Assembly: GCF_027942865.1 (NCBI RefSeq)
Contig: NC_134515.1
Location: 17,382,227-17,446,226, forward strand
From: Odontesthes bonariensis
Lineage: Eukaryota > Chordata > Actinopteri > Atheriniformes > Atherinopsidae
Reading direction: 5' to 3'
Length of the DNA stretch: 64,000 nucleotides
Shown: in pieces, positions 23,601 to 36,636 of the stretch
Position numbering within the stretch: the stretch's first letter is position 1
Layout of the letters: the number at the start of each line of letters is the position of its first letter
Program-made: the position numbers and the translations under genes
Notes under the pieces: model-generated
What the model was told of the DNA's origin: nothing
Seen by the model: the letters and a program-made list of their open reading frames with translations, nothing else
Databases searched by the model: none

Positions 23601-26600
23601 GGTTAAGGTTAGAAGTTGAACAGCAACATTTCCCCTCATGGGGGAGTTTGGTCAAATGTCCTGATAAAGGAAAGTGTTTCGGGACTTTCTAAGGACTCAG
23701 AAATTAACGAGAAAAGTTTGTATTGCTGAAACAGGATTTTGAGACTTCTTATTTTCATAATTTCAAAAGGTTTCTTTTGCCTGGTCCATTTTTTCCAAAA
23801 GAATCAATAATTAACACCTTAGCAGTCATAACAGTAGAACCTTGTTCTCCACACCTTACTTTATAATTAATTTGATAAAAGAAAGGTGTTGCTCATCTCC
23901 ACCAACAAGTGCAAGTCTTTTTGCAGAGAACTGCTTAAGTGCAGGTATTGTTTAGGTCAAGAATACCGGAACTTAAGCTGTAGCACACAGCTAACTTACA
24001 TAGAGGGGTTCAGTGTATCCAGGGGACAGAGGGTTGTCCTCATGAATGGGTGTGTGAAAGTTCTGGGACCCATGTCCATGTTGTGGCTGGTTGAACTTCA
24101 GAGAATCCACCCTTCCTTGGCTGTTTCCACTCCATCTGTCGAACCGTGGAGCCTAAAGATTGACGGACACAAAATTGAATTAAAATTTTTAATTGTTTAA
24201 ATGTGGGCAAAAGCGTTGACACTTTTATCTATTTGGATCCTTTGCTGATCAGTTTAATTGTTGGTACAGAATATAGAGGACATTTATGGGCATGTAGAAT
24301 GTCAGTTTACAAAAGAGACAAGGCCAAGTTGTCTCTCTCCTTTATCACTTTTACACTAATTTAAATCCACTTCATCTGCAGCTTTACAAGGAATGATACA
24401 TTCAGTTATGGATCATTAGCAACCGTGGACAAAACGTAATGTTCTGGCCAGGGAAAGGAAAGCGTGCAGCCCTCACCTCTCTGTTTGTTGGGGTGTAGAT
24501 GATGTCATACACTGGGGGCGGGGGAGTGAGAACAGGCACGTCAGCAGCTTTGAAATGCTGGATCCAGTCACAGAACTCTGTCCTATCCAGACAGGACACT
24601 ACTATGGGGTTGATCAGCTTGCCTGGTAACAGACAGGAGAAGAGGACAAAGCCTGTCATTTGGTCTACTTGCTCAATGGAATGTGCTACAGTAAGACTTA
24701 TTCACCAGGGATAAAACCAACTCATTCATGGAGGGGTTGCTCTCTGTGACGTTAGTAGATTCGTAGAAAAGGCCCTTTAGCATAAAATACGCATAGAAAT
24801 GTGCACTCATTAAAGTGCCTTTAACATGTCTGTTTAAATGACAGTCAGCACATGTTCATGATGCTTGAAAACTCTAATTATTGTGTCCACATGTGTCCAG
24901 TCCAACTGGAATTGGACTTTTAAAATGCTATTGGCATGTTAGTCCAACTAAAATTTTACTAAATTCAATTTCTCAATGTCAGACTAAGACACACAGATAG
25001 TGGTGTCGGAAAGTATTACACAGATGACAAAGAAGAAGATGGTAAACAGAGAATAATCACCATCTCATTTGTTTTAAAAAAAAGCAAAGCACACAGCACA
25101 TGAACAGAGCTGTAAATATGTCCAACTCAACACACGCATAGGACTTATTTCCCGCAAGCTAAATTGTTGTCGACTGAAAAAAGCTCAGTACTAACAAGCT
25201 GGGAATCATCACCTATCGTAGAGGAGTCAAACATACTTATTTTAGTTATAAATTGATTCCACTTTCCCTTTTTGTATTCTGGGACGAGGACAGTAGTCCA
25301 AATAAATGCATATGAACACAGTGAGTATGTCAAGGAGCAGTTCACTGTTTCAGTGTACCTACCTTCAATCATGAAGGTGTTGGGCTTGACATCCTGACAG
25401 GGTGTGGTGACCGTGAACATGTTGAGTGGAAGTTTGCCCTGTAATCAGAATGGCTGTTTAATACAACTCCCGTATGCAAATACATGCAATGTACCGGTTG
25501 CATACATTTCAAGTTCAACAGTGAAAGGAGGTCAGTGGTACCTTATAGAAGAGCCCATCGCTCTCCTCTGATAGGATGATCAGGGTTGATGGATACATCA
25601 CCAGCAGTCTTTCACTCTGTTCCTGTGGACACAAGATTATAGGGAGCCTAATGAAGGCTGTGCAGTCGCTGTGTGTTCATGAGATATATCTATATTCAAT
25701 GCATCTTATCCAGGAGCCAAATTCCAGTGTTACATTTCCCGAATATATTTTTGTGTCTATAGTTTGTGCATCAGTTTTGATGTTGCATTAGATAGAAAAA
25801 GATAGATGCAACAAACAAGGCAAGGCACAAAAGCAACCGTGACACCTTGTGCAAACATTTCGAAGCTACTGATTTTATCCTCTAATACTGTGTTTTGGAT
25901 AGTAGATAGTAGATGTTAAATTCCAGTGAAATCTTCAGTCAAACCAGTTTGTGGAACCTTTAAAGGTGCGGCAGAGTTTATATTTCCTCGCTCTTAGAGG
26001 GTGTGTCTGAACAGACAGCTGACATTCCAGCTGTGAGGTGAGTCGAGTCAGTGCGTGAGCCAAGCAAATGCTTCTCACACACCCAGGCCCTAAATCACAT
26101 CAATGGAGCTGCCGCTGCTTCCCATAGAAAATGAACAGATATCCATGCAAGCTGTGTCATGACTACTGTTTTTATGTGAAGCTGTATCAGCATAATTTGT
26201 TGTTGTTAATTTGGTGATCTTGTCTCAGTTTAGTTAGTCGGAGTCAGGTATCTGTCAGTTGGTTGTCAGTTGGTTACATATGTGTTACTTAGTGGAACTC
26301 TTTGACAGGAAAGTAAATACAGTATAGATATAGTTTGCATAGAAGTGTCACTTCCTGGTATGGACTCCACCCTTTTCACTCACTCCTTACATTGTGTTGA
26401 GGTAATGTGTGTGAGTTGCACAATTTGAAAACTATGTGAGTCACCTGGATTTAGAGCTGATGTTATCCTGTTTCTATTCATCATGTGAAAAATTCCCAGA
26501 GTTTGAAAACATGTTTATATTACACGTTACAGTGGGCTGCACTGTACTGTTCCATTTACAGGCAAGTGAGCGGTAATAGTGATTCACTCTTGATAAGCAG

Positions 26601-29600
26601 CAGTGAAGTGGTACCTGGCAGGGCAGGTGCTGCAGGCGGACTTTGGTGACATAGGTGATGAGGCCCAAGCTGTCCCGCTGAGAGCCCTCCCATTCGTAGA
26701 TGGGCTCTCTGTTGATGGAGTTTCTCAGCTCCTCTCTTCCTTCGGGAGTCTTGACCTGGTTCAGCTAAAGAAAGCAAACAACGGAGAACATGAGTTAGGC
26801 AGAATCTTCTCTTAAATAAATATGAACAGTGCTGACAATAAGCAAACTTAAACACATTGATGTGGGTTTGTCCCTAGGAATTTCACATGTTTCTTCATCC
26901 AAAACACTTCTAAGCTAAGGCTTATTCAGCTAAATTGTTTTCTTCTTGCATGACACAACTAAGTTTTTGAGTTTCATCAGCCACTTCCCCACCTGTGGGT
27001 ATAGTCAGCACTTCAACCCCTGTACAGATGTTAGGTTAGTTTGATGTGGGCTGTAATGCGGTCAAGGCCGCTCCCTAGTATCCTGGCCTCAGGGAGAGCC
27101 AGCAGTGACCCAAATGACTCACCCAGCTTACACACGCATACACATCCTGTTTTATCAGGAGTGGTTGGAAGCAAAACTAATCCGTCAGGTGGAGGTGGAA
27201 AAACATGATCAAGTACTTGTTTGAATTTGTATTCTGACTAGTCGCAGTGAGCAAAGCACAGGTTGAATTAATCGTGGCTTAGTTCCAGAAAGGAACCCCT
27301 GGTAACCAACAACATCCAAGCAGCACACAAAACAGCAGGACCTCCCCTAAATCGAATGCACACGTTATCTAACATCAGCAATTTTGCTTCTTCCACATGT
27401 CAAAATGTCACAGAAAGAAGCTGTTGTTGAACTTACTCTAAGTCTTGTGAAGTTTTCCGGGGCGAATGCAGTGCCTCCATTCGCCTCAATGTTTTCTTTG
27501 AGCAGGCCAAACCACAGGTCCATTTCTTCTTGGTTGGCACAGTATACGATGATGGGGTTAAGACTGACACCTTCAGAGTATAAAGATCACAAAGTCAGAA
27601 AGAGAAAGTGCCACCCAGGTTTCTCATTCAGGATCTTTTTTTTTTTTTCCTAATCAAACACGTTTCTGTCATGTTACCAAACCATCGGTGGAGTTTACGC
27701 TCTGCTTCCTTGTTTACTGCAAGTTATGCAACAAGTACAATAAACGTTAACACATGTTCAGGACAGTAAACCACATGTAAGACCTGCCAAGGAAAATGTC
27801 CCTTTGACCTGCTGCGTTTGGCATTTAAAGATTGGAGCAGATTTTCCCTCCCACTGACTGCTCACCCAGGAGGAATGAACAGGACCAGGGATGATCAGAG
27901 CTGCAATCTCCCTCTGCCTATCAGGTCCACACATACCAGAGATAACCAGCACAGATACTCATTCAGATATTCATTCCACTCTAATTGTTTGGAACCACAA
28001 CTGGAATTTTGGCTGCTCCTCAGTAAGCAGCCATTCAAGTCTCATCTGTTTGGCTCATAACTAAAGTCCTTGACCACAGCACTCCCTAAAAAAAGTATAT
28101 TTCTTTTACTATTTTAAAAAGTTAATTTCACATGTCCCAGCAGGACAGGCACAGTGAAAACTCTCATTCCAACTTTAAGTTAACTCACAGCAGTCATTAG
28201 CTATTGTTAAAAGTAATTATCTGTCATTAGCTAAGTTTCACAGCCACATAAATTCGAACCATGCCAGTGCGTCCGGGAATTCTTAAACATCCGCTTTGGC
28301 TGTAGTTGCTTTGTCACCCTCTAAGTCACCAACAATGGCCTCGCACGGGGAATCTCTACATCATATCTCTCACTTGACTCAGAATTTTGTCAGACTTCCT
28401 CTGCATGTTTCCTGTCAGTGATTCCTCGCAAAAGGTTCATAAGGTTTCATACTGACAATAAAAGCAGCTGAAAGACTATACCACAAGATAATAAGCTCGA
28501 TCTGGGAAATGACTTAACCAATTTCATGATAAAGAAAACACCAATGAGCGTCAATATTTTGACAGCAGTGATTTTAGTAAGATAGTAATGAAACCTTATA
28601 CCGTCAAGACTGGAATGGATTTTCCCACTATTGTGGGTTTTTTGTTTTTTTTTCACTTAGTAATTCTGAATTAATCCCTAGAAAATAACTAAAGCTAACT
28701 TCATATAACAGCAGCTTATTTCTTCTTAACAGAATGAAATTATCACCTAAGTGGCATTTTTAAAAGACATTAGCTTGAGCACTTTTTGGAATGTGCCATA
28801 GATTATATGCAGTGACAAGGCTAAGAGCGGTAGCTGGGCTTTTCAGCACGACAGCTGAGCTGACTGAAGTGCACCTGTTGTCTAACAAGGAGGGCCTTTA
28901 AGGCCGGTTTGGCCCCCTGACCACGGCTCTAGGGGGCACAGATCTAGTTAGTCTTGGGTTTGAGAGAAGGTGAAGAGGTGAGGAGGGTCGCGGCACCTTT
29001 GAATCACTGGAATGTGATAACATCGGAAATGCTGCAACCTGGTTTTTTAAGCGAGGAGAATTTGATCCATAACTGATGAGTTTAAGAGACATAGCAGACC
29101 ACCGGCAGAGGTATAAAAAAGAAAGAAAGACAGTGAGCACTAATCTAAGTTTAAAAAAAAAAAGAGCGAGCAGAACATCCAGCCCAAGTTCTCACACCTT
29201 AGCTGATGTTTAAAGTCAGCCACAACTTTACAAACCTGTTTGATTCTTTTATATTCTCATTGATTGATTTGTCAAACTCAACACAGCCAATAAAACAAAA
29301 AAACGTTGATTATAACATACCAGGGCTCGATGCCAAGTGCCACTTGGACGCTTTTCAGCGAAGACAAACTTACCGTTTATTTGGAAGGCGAATTCCTGGG
29401 GTTGGCTGTGATTGCAGTTCTGTTGCAGGTTGCAGATGGTGAGTTCTTTCAGTGGAAGAGTCCCCTGAACACGAAACAAGACGGGGCTGAATCTTAATCA
29501 TTCAGACAAAGACATTTTACTTTTCATAGGCTAACAGTAGCATCCACCTCACTGTTGTGCTCTGTTAGAGCAGACTGTTCGGCTCTAAATTTCTAACAAA

Positions 29601-32600
29601 TAAATGAATCACTATGGAACTGGGGTCAGACATCCAAGCAAGTGATGTATTCATGTGCGTCTTCAATTTGAGGTCATTTGTAGTCTGACTAATACTGCGT
29701 GCAGGAGCTTAGCTGTCTCTTTTTCAATCGAGTCGAGCTCTCAGCAGGTACGAAGATTGATGATTAATGGCTGCTCACACTTTACGAGACAGATGAAGAA
29801 CCATAATCATACTTTCTGTTTACCAACAACCAGCTGGTTGACAGGGGGCTATGACAAAGGTAATGACGTAATATGAAACTATTTTGAAAAAAATTATATT
29901 CTTTGTGGTGGCGGTACTGTGACCTTGAAGGATGAAACAATTACCTGGTAAGTGAGTCCAGTTGTGTTGTTGGAGACAAAATGAAGATGTGTTTGGAAGA
30001 GATCCAGGAAGCAGTCATGTATTTCCTGCAGAGAAATTTAGAGAAGAATGAAGCTGATTCAGAGATAACACGTGATAAAAATGTGTTTTGAAATATTCAT
30101 TTTTGATGGAAACCAAAACTTCTATCCCTATGTGGCAGGTATCGCTGTTATAATCAGAAAAAGATCAAATCTGCTGGTTTACAGTTGATGGAAAGAAGCC
30201 TTGCATGCATTTACAGTAGACTTGTGTGTTACTGTCTGTTCTGGTGTTCATTCCACAGCCTGACAAGCATTGCTGAAACCTTTGACAGGAACTATGTCTC
30301 TCAGGTTATTTAGTATTGTAACGGCTTATTCACGTATCTTCCGCTGAGTCACGCAAATGCTCTGGCTTAATAAGCTGGACATTTTTGGGGGAACATTTTC
30401 TGTTATGATACAGTGTGTTCTTTAGCCTTCATGACGCCATTTCCCCATCAATCTTTTCTCTTTGCGCTCTGACAGTGCCGTTGTGTCACGGCTCAGAAAA
30501 ATTGCAGTTCCCACCGCAAGGAGCCGGCATGTCCTTTATCAGCCCATGGGATCAGAGGAACTCTCTCTACCCTGAGGTTCCCTGTTGGGGATGTTTCACA
30601 ACTGCAGCAGAAATAAGCATGTCCAAACACTGACTGCAGTCCCCTTTGTGAGAAAATGATTGGATTATTCACAGCCAGCCACCACAGCAAAGCCAACCAT
30701 GTGTTTCAGTGCGTCCCAAAGGCAGAGCAACATCCTGTTACGCTGTTGTTTCTTTTTTTTTTTTTTTTTTTTTCAGTTTGGGAACTCACTGGATTCACAT
30801 GGATGACTGACATGATGTGTCACTATAGGCTTGGCTACTGGTTAAAACCACAGCGAGGATTTTGAACGCATTGTGTTTGTATTCTTTCATAGTTGCCTTC
30901 CTGATATTTCCTCATACATTCATTGCTATATGACACTGTTCCACTCACCTGGCAGTGGGAAAAGCGGAAACGAACTTTGGAGCTGTGAATCATCCGTCCA
31001 TAATTCTTCACGTTGATACTGCTCTTCTTCCAACCACTGGCTGGGTCATAAGGAAAGGGAGGATCCCATTTCATGTTCTCTATCGTCTGTAGATCTTTGT
31101 GCGACATTTCCTACAAGCAGTGACAAATGTTGGTACAAATACTGAGATGAACAAAATGTTTGAACAGGCAATCTGAAAGACTGCAGGGAAAATTGAACAC
31201 GTTGACATTCATAGCAGAGCATTTTTGTCTGTCGTACAGATGATGGAGTATCATGTTATCACCATGTCGATGAAGTTTCTTACCTTCCTGGGGGAGACTA
31301 TGTTCAGGATATTGATGATGCTGTTGGACTTCTCTTGTCCCTCTTGGGGATTCTTTTTGCGAAGCAGGCGACTGCTGCTCATGAGAGAAAAAGACATATT
31401 TTTACCACTCACTCTCCAATGTTTACCATCTATTTCATGTTTGCAGTTAATTCACTTCTGAACTGAACAAAGAATAGTTCCTGTTTTTGAAAGTTCACTT
31501 TGATGCTGTTAGATGGAGAGAAGATATGCAAATAAACATATTTTTTGCTCTTTTTTTCAAATTCAGTTATTACAACAGATCAATAACTTTTAATCATGTT
31601 TTGTGACTCCTGTCCAAGCCCATTCCTTTGTCTTCGTTCCATCAATGACAGCTATTTGAATGATAAGAACAGTCAGGTTTTGTGTTCATGACACTGAGGA
31701 TATGTGTAGGAAAATCAGCATTCAATGTGCCTCTTTGTTTTTTGCATGTCCCTCATCTGTTACCATTAGTGTCAAATCTTTATGAGGAAGTGCCCTCACT
31801 GCAAAGATAAGGCGAGGGACTGCTTTTACAATCCCAGCTTGTTGTTTATCTGCTTATCTGTACATTTGTGTGCCAGCGTCCCCAGTGTGCAACAACGTAA
31901 GCTTTTGTTTGGGTGGTGGGAATCAAGGACTGTCTATTCAGGAAGCCCATATCAGCATTAATCATTCATGGGTGTCAAGTGAATGATACTGTTCCCTTTA
32001 AACCCCTTTTTAAAAATGTACTTGTTTCACTGAGAAAAGTATGAACACGACAGACTTTGGTGCAGTATGCAGTTGCAAAGTGAAAGAGGAATGTGCTTCG
32101 TATAATATAGGTAGTGGATTTGCACACCCAACATTCTCTAAGTCTGTGGTATTCAGCACCACTCACTCCCACTCTCTTTGGGGAATACCTGAGACTCACC
32201 TGATTCAATAACACAAAGAGTCACAGGGGTAAAGGAAACAGGAATACTGAATGCATTGTTTGTGCTTAACCATGGATCCAATTTGGAAGCCGTTGAGTTT
32301 TTTTATAAGCCCAAAGCTTTCTCCCCGCTCTGTTTTGATTTGAAAACTAAGAGCGGCACAGCATCTTTGACAAAACCAGACCCTGAATCATCACACAGCA
32401 CAGCACATAGGAATGGAGCTGCATGGGGCTAATCAGAATCAGGTGTGATGGTCCAGCATAGTCCCTCTGTAACATGCCCAGGCATATAATCCCAGAGGGT
32501 CAAAGAAAACCAGATAGAAATCTAAACGTAATAAACCAGATCTTAACGATTAAAAACTACAATATCCAACATGAGATCAAGATAACAAATGGGGTGAGAG

Positions 32601-33024
32601 ATTTAAAAAAAAAATTTTTTTAAGCAAAACCAGATTAATGGTCAGCTGGCAGATCAAGTTCACAGAGATGCAAAGGGAAGGGCAAATGGTAACTGGATCT
32701 GACACCATTGGCCAAACAGGTATCACTCAGGCACGACTTAGGGACTATCCAGTATTATTATATGATCCTTAACCCAGCCTGACAAAATTCACAAGTGGTT
32801 TTTAACCCCTCAACTCAAATCCTGAGAATTCCTTCCAGCTGAAATGCTGAGTCTAAAATAACAAAGAGCAGTCAGGGGCATGACATGTGCTCTGTGCACT
32901 CACTGACACAAGTACAGCATGAATACCTGGACAGGTCAAAATTGCCTTACCTGTTTCTGCGAATGAAACTCTTGCTGGAGAAACTGAAGTTGTGCTGGGG
33001 GACACATGAAATGCTGCTCCCCAT
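20668..33024 (-). CDS. plekhn1: Plekhn1, pleckstrin homology domain-containing family N member 1 (16 coding exons)
   Basis: Minus-strand coding exons in transcript order: 32951-33024, 31284-31374, 30949-31110, 29945-30025, 29374-29464, 27437-27570, 26615-26764, 25542-25622, 25363-25438, 24477-24622, 24000-24152, 23136-23378, 22511-22666, 21957-22202, 21664-21724, 20668-20852. Phases close to 709 residues, against about 611 in human from memory. The start MGSSISC, with Gly2, Ser6 and Cys7, fits N-myristoylation plus palmitoylation. A first PH-like fold spans about residues 93-205 (KVRFRFSHCQ...LDLFQTHLHF), and a second about 240-352 (KVRLQHLPCQ...RLLVMYPSTLIIL). The C-terminal half is Ser/Pro/Gln-rich and ends YDNIWEY...TQQRWS, echoing the mammalian YDHLW segment. 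The family, also called CLPABP, binds cardiolipin and phosphatidic acid at mitochondria. The tail faces perm1 and the head faces klhl17's 3' end. Confidence 0.95.
30753..30773 (+). repeat. Poly-T tract in plekhn1 intron 3
   Basis: This is an uninterrupted run of about 21 T on the plus strand, which reads as poly-A on the transcribed minus strand. It lies in the intron between plekhn1 coding exons 3 and 4. It may be the tail of a decayed retroposon or a simple slippage tract. No flanking duplication was evident. Confidence 0.6.
31374..31380 (-). other. plekhn1: Tandem splice acceptors of plekhn1 exon 2
   Basis: Read on the minus strand the intron 1/exon 2 boundary is 'gagcagcag|t', so three AG dinucleotides occur 3 bp apart. 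Using a more upstream AG would add one or two codons without changing frame. I placed the exon start at 31374 because 'cag|c' gives the best acceptor context. The alternatives would give slightly longer N-terminal variants. Confidence 0.5.
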
Positions 33025-36000
33025 GCTGGCGTGGTCTGTGGGGCTTTACGCTTTTCTGTCAACAAACTGTACTCCGTTTGTGATGAATGAGTGTAATCCT
33101 AGAGAACCGTGCACTCCCTGCAGTCTGACTTGTACTGAGTGAGAAGTGGGCAGGGAGAAGGTTGTAAAGTCAGACTGTGAGAGTGTGTCTGCGTTAAAGG
33201 GGTGGAGCTCAGGGCTGTGTCACAGTCTGCCTGGTGAATAAGCAGCAGGATTCACACTCCCTGTGAGCTGTCTCTGTCTGCTAAATCAATCCCAGCAACA
33301 AAGGCAGAGGGCTCCGGTTGGAGTGTGCCATTTCACACCTTGCAGGAGCCAAATGGAGCTCATTGTTGGGTCACAAGTGCAGTGAGTGGGTCATTAAATG
33401 CACTGGATAGTGTCAATCAAAAAGAAGATGGGGACTTCAACTGGCATGCCCTGACATGAAAGTTCCTCCACACTTGAGTATTCTATTTATTACTGGCCTT
33501 CATCACATACGTGTCATTTTGAAACATAAGTATCTTGGGAGTTTCGTTTTACGGAAAGCTTCGATGTTGCTTTTCTTTTATGATTTAATGGAGGTTCATA
33601 TAAAGCACAGTTAAAAATAGAAAATCACTATGACATTTAACCCCGGGGGGGGGACTATATCTGGTTTCACACTGTTTTCAAACATGGGATTGTATGTGTT
33701 CTCCTATTGGAGATGTGAAGAGGGGATAGTTTAAACAAGAGACTTTTCAAGGCAAAGGTCAAAATTTTCATACAGTTAGAGGTGTATGCAAACACACCTT
33801 GTTTGCATATGGGGACGATGCTCCTGAATTAAATATTCACCACCGTAATGTGTCACTCTAACTAATTCAAGCACCAGACTTGGATAAGCTATCATTTCTA
33901 AATCTAAAAATCTAAATTTTGCCTTCTTAACACACAATTCTGTCCCTGAAGTATCGACATTAGAATAGTATCCTCCATGATAAATACAGACAACATTATG
34001 TAATGTTAATCAGCGCTTTGTCAGATTTGAGTTTTAGCTTCCTCACTTAGTGTCTTGTTTATAGATTCCCGTTTGCTTTACTCTTGACTCACACTAGAAA
34101 ACATGTAATTTTCCAGAGTTGGTCAACAGGACAACAGGACAGTGTCAGGTGAGCTTATCAAATACACCAAAGAAGTCAAACACTCATGATCACGCTGTGT
34201 TTGCCCAATAATTAGGTCATTGTTTTTTTTGTGAGCCGCTAAAGTCTCGTCATAGCATGAAATATACGCTGCGGTTTGTCAGTTAATTCCAACCAGTTCA
34301 ACTGGTTGTTGAAAGGGATACACCTGAGGCACCAACAGTCATCAGCCTGTTAACTGTGGAGTCGTTCTCACTTCCAGCCTCCAAGATAATGCTCTCATTT
34401 TGACAGCTCAAGTAATTCAATCAATAAGGGAGGTGATTAGAGTAAATGTAAAACAAATATAAGAGACCAACTACATATAAAGACAATGTCTTCAATCTTA
34501 GTTTAGAAAAATCTGAGTACAATAGACAATAGTACATTTTATCATTACAATACACTGTATTAGATAAGTTTTGCATGAATACTCACTAATGTTTAAGTGT
34601 GAATGTTGATGAAGATTTTTTTGGTCATATTCACAACATCTTCTGTACATTTTTGCACCAAATTAAACCAGAAACAGTGAAGAGGAAACAATGTCAACTG
34701 TAATTTCCTCTGGTTACAAAACATCTTGCTACCATGCAGTGTGATAACAGCATATGACAGATGACACTTTAGCCTTAAAAACTCCTTAAGAGTTTAATTT
34801 TTTTTGTTGAAAAGTAATCTCAATAGTCAGTTGAGGATTACTGTGTTCACTGAACCTCAGCCAGCGATTTTTTAGTAGAGGTCACTTTCGTTTTCACGAA
34901 TGGAACATTTTTCCATTCCGGTTCTGCATCATCCAGGAAAATCAGGATGAAGGCTTGAAAAAAGAAAAGAATGACTCACCTTTCTGCTCGCAAAAGTACC
35001 TAACCGTGGATTCCTAAGTACTTTCTGTCATACCTACACAGCTTCAGGTGAGTGTTTCCTGTTTGTGTCAATTTCCCATGAAAAACATTATCCATTGCTC
35101 AAGGCTTTCTCACGAATGAACAAAATCAACAATATTTTTCCATCCCTCGGTGCAACAACTGTACCAAACCGTGTCTTAACTTTGAGCACTTGACACATTT
35201 TCAAAACAGGAGACCTCTAAAATATTGACTGCATTTACCCTGTGCAGCAACTCCGAAGCAAGAAATACTAACAAAATATAACTCGAACTTTATACAAATA
35301 TTGTTGCGTTAATATTTGATTACAAAATGTTAAAAGCAGTTTAGGTATGTACTAACATCCTAATGTACTTAACATTGTCATCATTTAAAAAAAAAAAAAC
35401 ATTTAAATGTTAGCACGTTTACATGATAACTATTGCTAATACACTTATTAATGCAATTAACATACGTATGTTAGCATAACTGTATTTTTTTTAAATAATA
35501 CAAACATAGAACAGTTTGTTTGATTTTTAGCTTTTTTACATAAAGATATTAGCATGTTACCATAACTGCTGTGAGCTTTTCTAAACATAAGCTTGTTAAC
35601 ATAAATGTTTTTTTTTAGTTTTCTTTTAATCAATTTTATTTTCCACAATAAACACATTTTTTGTGATAACTGTGTGATAACTTATGGAATGAAGCCACTT
35701 TAGCAAGATAACCACGATCATCATTTAATGACATAATTGTTGGTGTATAAATATTGTGCAGGCTTTACTGCTTGTCGCTTTATGAAAATCGTTTCCAAAT
35801 AAGGAAACCGTAGTGTTTAAAAATCAGGTATTTTATTATTTGGTATGTTTCCATTTTTCAGACCCACCTGCCAGTCTATCTTTGTAAAACAATCTTAATC
35901 CAGGTTTTCTTTAATTTCAAACCACCTATTTGATTTGATTGTATGTCTCAGATCTGCTCAAAAGAAGAAAATCTTTCCTATTCCTCTTTATTTCCTTTTC

Positions 36001-36300
36001 TCTCCGTGTGTGGTGGGTTGAGCTTTGGCTTTCCATGAGAGCCACTTGTGTTTATCTAGACTCAGGAGGTGACAGCACTGGTGCTAAAGTCACACCTCAG
36101 GCCACAAAAACAGAGTCTGGATACGAGGCCCCCAACATCAGGTGTCCAACAGAGAATCTTATGTGCCAACGTTCTCACGCTGAATGACCGTAAAGAAACC
36201 TTAATTGGGCACTGGCCCTCCTTTGAAGGTAAGATCAGTCAGGCTCAGTTTCTAAACTCTTAAACTGCACAGTCAAATGATTATGGTGGACAAATTAAAT
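33025..36300. other. plekhn1 5' flank and spacer
   Basis: The first few hundred bases upstream of the plekhn1 ATG must hold its promoter and 5' leader. I see no TATA box at a convincing distance, so the start site is not defined. The rest is AT-rich with A/T runs (for example 35388-35399 and 35610-35622) and no supported gene. Confidence 0.5.
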
Positions 36301-36636
36301 GAAGGACTGCACGTGGTATGGTGGTTAGCACGGTTTGCTCACAGCGAGAGGTTCACAGTTTCAACTCCTGACTGGGGCCTTTCTGTGTGGAGTTTGCATG
36401 TTGTCCCCGTGTATGCGTGGGTTCTCTCTGGCTTCCTCCCACTGTCCAGAAACATGCATGTTAGGTTAATTGGTGTCTCTGAAATTGTCCTTAGGAGTGA
36501 GTGTGGTTGTTTGTCTCTGTGTGGCCCTGTGATGGAATGGCGACTTGTCCAGGGTGCCCGATGACCACTGGGATAGGCTCCAGCTCCCCCCTGATCCGAC
36601 TGGCGGATTAAGCAGGTACAGAAAATGGATGGATGG
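36301..36636 (+). mobile_element. tRNA-SINE-like retroposon with 9-bp target-site duplication
   Basis: The element opens with a decayed tRNA-type promoter: 'tggtggttagcacgg' resembles an A box, and 'agtttcaactcct' is a weak B box. It continues through the conserved 'gtgtggagtttgcatgttgt' block and 'gggataggctccag', and ends in a (GGAT)n tail. The direct repeat 'aaattaaat' flanks it at 36292-36300 and 36637-36645. Its tail matches the truncated copy at 6972-7079. It has no coding capacity and would have moved using a LINE partner's enzyme. Confidence 0.8.
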
